Positions 5,444 to 9,857 of a DNA stretch of 9,857 bases are shown here, piece by piece. The notes under the pieces are model-generated. The model made no database searches. It saw only the letters and a program-made list of their open reading frames with translations, and was not told where the DNA came from. Both the position numbers and the translations under genes were made by a program. Where the stretch lies: positions 1-9,857 of the forward strand of contig CAMWVO010000038.1 in assembly GCA_947177695.1 (NCBI GenBank). Direction: 5' to 3'. Within the stretch, counting starts at the first letter, position 1, and every line of letters starts with the position of its first letter. The stretch is from an uncultured Clostridia bacterium (GTDB lineage: Bacteria; Bacillota; Clostridia; Oscillospirales; Ruminococcaceae).

Positions 5444-7026
5444 TAGTTACCTGCAAAGTCATAGAAGACCTGCTTCCGCTTTATGCGGACGGGATATGCT
5501 CCGAGGATACCAAGACGGTTGTGGAGCACCACACCGCCGAGTGCGCCGACTGCCGCAAAAAGCTGGAGGCTATGACTTCCAATACTGTGGAAACGGAAAA
5601 AAACGGGGAGAAAAAGCCATCTCCCGAAAATCCGTTCAAGAAGCTCAGGCGGCATTATACGCGTCTTGTGGTTTGCACTTTGCTGATATGCGCGGCGGTA
5701 ATGATTCCGTCGGCACTGCTGTTCAAGCTGTATGTGGGTGAGGAGACCAATCAGGGCATGAGCTTTTCAAGCATTGCCGTGAGCCGCGAGCTGAAAAAGT
5801 TCGGCAATATGCTCAAGCGTGGCGAATACCGCAAGGCGTTAGACTACGTTGATCTTTATTATCAGGACGGCTACACCCCTGCGGAGATCGCGGCTTTCAA
5901 GGAAATGTTCGTCGCCGACCTGGAGGAATACTACAAGACGTTTCCCATAAAAAAGGTAAAGGTTGAAGCTGCCGACGGAAAAAGCGATAACGGAAATGTG
6001 TTGCTTTATCTCGATGCGGAAAAGTACAAAGGCATGGGCAAAGAGCCTGTACAGTATATCTATTTTGAGTTCAGAAAAGAGGACGACGGTTCCCGCGCTA
6101 TGATATTTGGAGGCAGCGACTGCTGGGTGGATCCAGATTCCGATTATGACCGTGAGCTGAACGCGACATTCCCGCCGCTGCAGCTTATTTCCAAATCACA
6201 GGCGGAGCATGTTTTCGACAGATTAAAAACAGAATCCGGTTTTTATTTTACATTTTGGACTTTTATAACCGATGAAAAGCTTTCCTATGCAGATCAGATG
6301 GACGAAAAGCGCGGGACGCCAAAAGAGGAAGTCATAAACTGTGTATATGCCCAAAAAACTATAGGGCTGCTTGAGGATTACAATTATGTAGGCTGCAAGG
6401 GCGGAGATATCACATATGTTCGTGAGGATATCCTTGATATGCACAGCTATTTCATTCAGCACGCCGTTCTGACAATGAGTACGTCTGACGGCAGCGAGTT
6501 TACGGCGGAATTTGATCTGCCTTTGATAGCTTTCAACAATTACACGCATCTGAAAAATGTTTCCTATTCGGACAACGTGCCGGATGATTTCAGACAGCGG
6601 TTTGAGGAAATTTTTGTAAGCGACGAACCCGTTTACGGTAAGTATACCGATCCGAAGCTGAACGAAGGAAAATTCTATCTGAACGGCAATACCGAAAGTT
6701 GTTATTACGAGTTTTCCGAAGGCACGGTGAGGATAGTCACGGAAAATGACGCGCAGGTGCGCGAGCTGTACGAAAACGTGACCGCAAACGCCGACAGCGA
6801 TACGATACGCAGTCTGAGTTTTGACGCTTGGTATAATTCCTGGGTATACACTTCCGAAAGATTTGAGGAACCGAAGCCTTATGAGATCGTCCCTACGGAC
6901 GTCGGCGTGCGCGTTCTTGCCGACGTTTCCTATGACACCTACGGCAGAGTTTTCGGCAGCTCGCTCACATATATTGACGACGGCTGCATTAGATACAACG
7001 GCTGTACGTTCATAAGGATTTCATAA
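5440..7026 (+). CDS. Membrane-anchored zf-HC2 anti-sigma factor with large extracytoplasmic domain
   Basis: The N-terminus is an anti-sigma zinc finger: Cys5, then His31, Cys35 and Cys38 in HHTAECADC, the H-x3-C-x2-C zf-HC2 pattern that holds the partner sigma factor in the cytoplasm. A charged linker (about 48-75) leads to one membrane span (about 76-98), preceded by KKLRRHYTR, which predicts an N-in orientation. The remaining ~430 residues lie outside the cell, with six cysteines (228, 301, 319, 421, 516, 522) that could pair. I do not recognise this domain; its helix-then-strand segments (about 115-245 and 253-400) and a strand-rich C-terminal part suggest two or three modules. Typical zf-HC2 proteins are far shorter, so this part is the likely sensor. 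GGAGGAGG (5425-5432) lies 7 nt before the ATG, which overlaps the sigma stop. Confidence 0.9.
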   Translation: MIVTCKVIEDLLPLYADGICSEDTKTVVEHHTAECADCRKKLEAMTSNTVETEKNGEKKPSPENPFKKLRRHYTRLVVCTLLICAAVMIPSALLFKLYVGEETNQGMSFSSIAVSRELKKFGNMLKRGEYRKALDYVDLYYQDGYTPAEIAAFKEMFVADLEEYYKTFPIKKVKVEAADGKSDNGNVLLYLDAEKYKGMGKEPVQYIYFEFRKEDDGSRAMIFGGSDCWVDPDSDYDRELNATFPPLQLISKSQAEHVFDRLKTESGFYFTFWTFITDEKLSYADQMDEKRGTPKEEVINCVYAQKTIGLLEDYNYVGCKGGDITYVREDILDMHSYFIQHAVLTMSTSDGSEFTAEFDLPLIAFNNYTHLKNVSYSDNVPDDFRQRFEEIFVSDEPVYGKYTDPKLNEGKFYLNGNTESCYYEFSEGTVRIVTENDAQVRELYENVTANADSDTIRSLSFDAWYNSWVYTSERFEEPKPYEIVPTDVGVRVLADVSYDTYGRVFGSSLTYIDDGCIRYNGCTFIRIS

Positions 7027-7065
7027 AAAATCTCCCATACAGCTTCTGTATGGGAGAAATTTTTT
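7025..7065. terminator. Bidirectional intrinsic terminator
   Basis: TCTCCCATACAG (7031-7042) pairs perfectly with CTGTATGGGAGA (7046-7057) around the loop CTT. AAAAAA precedes it (7025-7030) and TTTTTT follows (7060-7065), so each strand reads a GC-containing stem then a U tract. It lies between the plus-strand anti-sigma stop and the minus-strand rex stop at 7064-7066 and should end both transcripts. Confidence 0.93.
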
Positions 7066-7714
7066 ATTCCTCGGCTTTGTCATCGTCCGCATGAGTAAGC
7101 GCGTAGGCAAGGGTCATTATGCTGTCGCCAAGATGGACGTTTTCGACTGCAACGTCCTTGTGGGTTATCTTTATATCATAGTGGCTGAAATTCCAGAAAG
7201 CCGTTATGCCGAGGGAGACAAGCTTGTCCGCAAGCTCCTGAGCGGCGGTCTTGGGTATGCACAGTATGGCGATCTGCGGCTTTTCTGCTTTGAAAAAGCG
7301 TTCTGTTTCCGATACGGGCATTACTTTGAGTCCCGCCACAACACTTCCCGCCTTTGCGGGATCGCTGTCGAAGATACCCACCAGATCGCAGCCGTACTCC
7401 TTGAAATTCATATGGGTGGCAATGGCTCTGCCAAGATTTCCCGCGCCGATAAGCACCGCCTTGTAGCTCTGGTCAACGCCGAGTATCTTTCCGATCTGCT
7501 CGTGAAGCTCCTGCAAATTGTAGCCGTAGCCTTGCTGTCCGAAGCCGCCGAAGCAGTTCAGATCCTGACGTATCTGGGAAGCTGTCAGGGACATCTTTTC
7601 TGCAAGCTCGCCCGATGATATCCTCACCGTACCCTGCTTCAGAAGCTCCCCCACAAATCTGTAATACCGTGGCAGCCGCTTTATTACAGAAATAGAAATA
7701 CCTTTTTTTGACAT
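7064..7714 (-). CDS. rex: Redox-sensing transcriptional repressor Rex
   Basis: Rex is a homodimeric repressor that binds DNA when NAD+ dominates and releases it when NADH rises, controlling fermentation and NADH reoxidation genes. The 216-residue product has the family's usual length. A winged-helix domain (about 5-65) contains RISSGELAEKMSLTASQIRQD and the wing CFGGFGQQGYGY. The Rossmann domain carries GAGNLGRAI (90-98) for dinucleotide binding and the acidic FDSD (115-118). FWNFSHYD (173-180) and a C-terminal helix (DSIMTLAYAL) used for domain swapping follow. The ATG at 7714 is preceded by AAAGGGTGG with 6 nt spacing. It lies 60 nt after icd on the same strand with no terminator between, so it is probably cotranscribed. 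No good TTGTTAA-N4-TTAACAA operator is seen in that 60-nt gap. Confidence 0.96.
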   Translation of the reverse strand: MSKKGISISVIKRLPRYYRFVGELLKQGTVRISSGELAEKMSLTASQIRQDLNCFGGFGQQGYGYNLQELHEQIGKILGVDQSYKAVLIGAGNLGRAIATHMNFKEYGCDLVGIFDSDPAKAGSVVAGLKVMPVSETERFFKAEKPQIAILCIPKTAAQELADKLVSLGITAFWNFSHYDIKITHKDVAVENVHLGDSIMTLAYALTHADDDKAEE

Positions 7715-7774
7715 CTTAAACCACCCTTTTACGGTAATCCCGATTTTTGATCGTAAAGCGATTAAAGATCAGGG

Positions 7775-8992
7775 TCAGCCCATAAGCTTTGCAAGTCTGT
7801 TGTTGATCTCAACAAGGAACGTTTCCGTGTCAACGACTTTCTTGTCGGGAAGCTTGCTCATAGCCGCAAGGTTCTTGTCCATGATACCGTCCTCCATTGT
7901 CTGAACGGAAGCCTTTTCAAGCTTGTCGGCGTAATCGCAGAGCGCGGGAATGTTGTCCAGTTCGCCCCTCTTGCGGAGCGCGCCCGACCATGCGAAGATA
8001 GTAGCAATGGGGTTTGTTGAGGTCTTTTCGCCTTTCAGGTAGTTATAGTAGTGACGTGTTACCGTGCCGTGAGCAGCCTCATATTCGTAAACGCCGTCGG
8101 GGGATACCAGAACGGAGGTCATAAGTCCCAGAGAGCCGAAAGCTGTCGCAAGCATATCGGACATAACGTCGCCGTCGTAGTTCTTGCAAGCCCAGATGAA
8201 GCCGCCCTCGGAGCGAATTACGCGTGCAACAACGTCGTCGATAAGGGTGTAGAAATACTCGATACCCGCAGCCTCAAATTTGGATTTGTACTCGGCTTCG
8301 TAAATTTCTGCAAAAATATCCTTGAAGCGGTGATCATAGGTCTTGGAAATAGTGTCTTTGGAAGCAAACCAAAGGTCTTCCTTTGCGTCCAGAGCGTAGT
8401 TAAAGCAGGCTCTTGCAAAGCTTCCGATGGAGTTGTCAAGGTTGTGGACACCCTGAACGATACCGTCGGAATTTTTGAAATCGTGGATAAGCGCGCGGGT
8501 CTCCTTGCCGTCCTTGTCGGTGATGACAATTTCCGCCTTGCTGCCCTGTGGAGCTTTCAGCTCGGTGTTCTTGTAGATGTCGCCGTAAGCGTGACGGGCG
8601 ATAGTGATGGGCTTAGTCCATGTGGGAATATACGGAGTAATTCCGTTTACAAGAATAGGCTTTCTGAAAACAGTACCGTCAAGAATTGCGCGGATAGTAC
8701 CGTTGGGGGACTTCCACATTTCCTTTAATTTGTACTCCTCAACGCGCTGAGCATTTGGTGTAATGGTTGCACACTTTACAGCAACGCCATACTTTTTGGT
8801 AGCGTTTGCGGAATCAACAGTGACCTGATCGTCGGTCTCGTTTCTGTGAACCAGACCAAGGTCGTAGTACTCGGTGTTAAGGTCGATGTAGGGGTTGATG
8901 AGGATGTCCTTTATCATCTTCCAAATGATGCGGGTCATCTCGTCGCCGTCCATTTCCACAAGGGGGGTGGTCATTTTGATTTTTTCAGCCAT
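7775..8992 (-). CDS. icd: NADP-dependent isocitrate dehydrogenase, eukaryote-like class
   Basis: The enzyme oxidatively decarboxylates isocitrate to 2-oxoglutarate and makes NADPH; in anaerobes this mainly feeds glutamate synthesis. The 405-residue chain aligns closely with the cytosolic human type (IDH1) rather than with the E. coli type. Visible residues are TITP (76-79), SPNGT (95-99), Arg101, Arg110, Arg133 in ARHAYGD, Lys212, Asp252 in LIDD, and Asp275 and Asp279 in NYDGDVMSD for metal binding. GTVTRHY (309-315) carries the Arg-His pair that marks NADP preference. GGAGG sits 8 nt before the ATG at 8992. The start overlaps the end of the upstream gene by 8 nt, which suggests coupled translation. 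Nothing in the gene appears broken or truncated. Confidence 0.97.
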   Translation of the reverse strand: MAEKIKMTTPLVEMDGDEMTRIIWKMIKDILINPYIDLNTEYYDLGLVHRNETDDQVTVDSANATKKYGVAVKCATITPNAQRVEEYKLKEMWKSPNGTIRAILDGTVFRKPILVNGITPYIPTWTKPITIARHAYGDIYKNTELKAPQGSKAEIVITDKDGKETRALIHDFKNSDGIVQGVHNLDNSIGSFARACFNYALDAKEDLWFASKDTISKTYDHRFKDIFAEIYEAEYKSKFEAAGIEYFYTLIDDVVARVIRSEGGFIWACKNYDGDVMSDMLATAFGSLGLMTSVLVSPDGVYEYEAAHGTVTRHYYNYLKGEKTSTNPIATIFAWSGALRKRGELDNIPALCDYADKLEKASVQTMEDGIMDKNLAAMSKLPDKKVVDTETFLVEINNRLAKLMG

Positions 8993-9683
8993 TTTGGTTT
9001 CCTCCGTTTTCTTTATTCAGTATAAATTTAAAGTTTCCTATTTCCGTGGTTTCGGTGTAGCCGTAATAGTCTGGCGCGTCGAGGTAAAATATAAAATTAA
9101 ATCGGTTAAAGATTTTGTGATTGTCAACAACCTCGTATTTTACATTACGCGCACCGTAAAGAGCGTCGATTATTTTTTCGATAATGCCGAATATCTCGTC
9201 ATCGGATAAATCTTCTGCCGATACTTCACACGGAAAAACAACGTCCTCTTCTTCATCATAAAAATAAATTTCGTCCATATATGCTTTAAATCCTCCAACG
9301 GACTTATCACAAAGTACAAAACTTTTTTTATCCCAATCTGCAAATCGTATTGAAATATCTCCAAAATCAATTTCAACAATAAAGCCATACTTGCCCATAA
9401 GACTAATGCGGTACTTAAATATTTCAGAACTGTTTTTTGAACAGGACAAAAGTCCATACGGACGTTTTTCAATATACATTCGCAGCTTAAAGCGTTCAGC
9501 AATCCTCCCCATTTTTTCACGGACAGTTTCTTTCGAAAAAGCAAATCTGTAATTTCTTGGATTTTCCGCAGGAATATATTGGACGGGTTGAACATTTTTT
9601 TGACTGTTTCTTTGCTTTTCAGCAATGCTGTTGGCGAAAAGACATCCGCAAATGCCTGCAATAATCGGGGCTAAACCTAACAA
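8985..9683 (-). CDS. Unknown AT-rich protein with N-terminal membrane segment
   Basis: I do not recognise the family. The 232-residue product begins with a hydrophobic stretch (LGLAPIIAGICGCLFA, 2-17), which is a single membrane anchor or uncleaved signal; it contains cysteines at 12 and 14 but no good lipobox. The rest is soluble, rich in Phe, Tyr, Asp and Glu, with acidic patches such as YFYDEEEDVV and DLSDDEIFGIIEKI. The start is TTG at 9683, with GAAAGGGTGA ending 6 nt earlier. Its end overlaps the icd start by 8 nt. Base composition differs from its neighbours: 17 of 60 bases are G or C at 9301-9360, against 29 of 60 at 7861-7920 in icd, and its codons are far more A/T-ending. It may be a late insertion into the operon, or simply a fast-evolving gene. 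Confidence 0.75.
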   Translation of the reverse strand: MLGLAPIIAGICGCLFANSIAEKQRNSQKNVQPVQYIPAENPRNYRFAFSKETVREKMGRIAERFKLRMYIEKRPYGLLSCSKNSSEIFKYRISLMGKYGFIVEIDFGDISIRFADWDKKSFVLCDKSVGGFKAYMDEIYFYDEEEDVVFPCEVSAEDLSDDEIFGIIEKIIDALYGARNVKYEVVDNHKIFNRFNFIFYLDAPDYYGYTETTEIGNFKFILNKENGGNQNG

Positions 9684-9689
9684 GCTTTG

Positions 9690-9857
9690 TCACCCTTTCT
9701 TTGATATGTCAATAACCAGTCCAACCGCCGTACCGACCAGAGCGCAGGCGAAAATCATTGCCCCAAGGCTTCCCGTGAAAGCTCCAACTATAGCCCCGGC
9801 AGTGACACCCACCGCAAATCCGCACAAGGGACTGCTTATTGATTTCCGACGGGCTGC
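9690..9857 (-). CDS. C-terminal part of a glycine-rich membrane protein
   Basis: A frame open to the right edge gives 55 residues before a TGA at 9692-9690. After AARRKSISSP it reads as two hydrophobic segments rich in Gly and Ala, about LCGFAVGVTAGAIVGAF and LGAMIFACALVGTAVGLVID, ending in a basic ISKKG. Small residues recur in GxxxG-like spacing (GAIVG, GSLG, GTAVG), as in glycine-zipper membrane proteins. The stop is 6 nt before the TTG of the next minus-strand gene, and that gene's ribosome binding site overlaps the stop, so the two are coupled. The start lies outside the window. The family is unknown, and the size suggests a small helical membrane protein. Confidence 0.65.
   Translation of the reverse strand, partial: AARRKSISSPLCGFAVGVTAGAIVGAFTGSLGAMIFACALVGTAVGLVIDISKKG

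Noticed and set aside
7091..7618. Plus-strand open frame of 175 codons opposite rex
   Set aside because: Rex on the other strand is complete and unmistakable. This frame has no domain, and its presence follows from the codon bias of rex.
7726..7758. Inverted repeat TTTACG/CGTAAA between icd and rex as an operator or terminator
   Set aside because: Only 6 bp with an 18-nt loop and no T tract. It does not match the Rex operator, and such short repeats are common by chance.
8051..8728. Plus-strand open frame of 225 codons opposite icd
   Set aside because: It is a shadow of the fully conserved isocitrate dehydrogenase reading frame and has no ribosome binding site or family resemblance.
9170..9661. 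Alternative minus-strand frame of 163 codons inside the AT-rich unknown gene
   Set aside because: The 8985-9683 frame has a good ribosome binding site, spans the whole gap between its neighbours and has a plausible anchor plus soluble domain. The alternative has none of these, though in AT-rich DNA the choice is less certain than elsewhere.

Overview
The window looks like chromosome from a low-to-mid GC Gram-positive anaerobe of the class Clostridia, most likely a Ruminococcus-like member of the Oscillospiraceae. The grounds are consensus AGGAGG-type ribosome binding sites, several TTG starts, an extended -10 sigma-A promoter, U-tailed hairpin terminators, a Rex NADH sensor, and an ECF sigma/zf-HC2 anti-sigma pair. 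The genus is an inference from gene style, not a proven assignment.

Layout, left to right. The last 20 codons of an unidentified gene (2-64) precede ahcY (101-1348), a short-form S-adenosylhomocysteine hydrolase whose terminator is at about 1469-1502. A strong promoter (1513-1541) containing a 10-bp palindrome then drives two plus-strand genes of unknown function: a 601-residue protein with a four-cysteine zinc-binding motif resembling DUF6076 (1593-3398) and a 216-residue, probably soluble protein (3432-4082). Two perfect hairpins separate them from a monocistronic-looking shikimate kinase gene with a TTG start (4183-4677). After it comes a 290-bp non-coding stretch holding a ~93-bp imperfect tandem duplication, whose second copy ends in a strong terminator. 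An ECF sigma factor (4967-5443) follows and overlaps its membrane-anchored anti-sigma factor (5440-7026) by 4 bp.

A bidirectional hairpin terminator (7025-7065) separates these convergent halves. On the minus strand, read right to left, are the end of a glycine-rich membrane protein (9857-9690), an AT-rich membrane-anchored protein of unknown function (9683-8985), NADP-dependent isocitrate dehydrogenase (8992-7775) and the redox repressor Rex (7714-7064). The gaps are 6 nt, an 8-nt overlap and 60 nt, so this is probably one operon.

How the genes fit together: the window is largely housekeeping. It covers methyl-cycle recycling (AhcY), chorismate synthesis (AroK), 2-oxoglutarate/NADPH supply (Icd), NADH-responsive regulation (Rex) and envelope-stress style signalling (ECF/anti-sigma). 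The parts not explained by known families are the 1593-4082 two-gene module, the large extracytoplasmic domain of the anti-sigma factor, the tandem intergenic repeat, and the two small membrane-linked genes upstream of icd. No CRISPR array, insertion sequence, tRNA, rRNA or phage gene is visible. I do not see a clear new defence or mobile system here.
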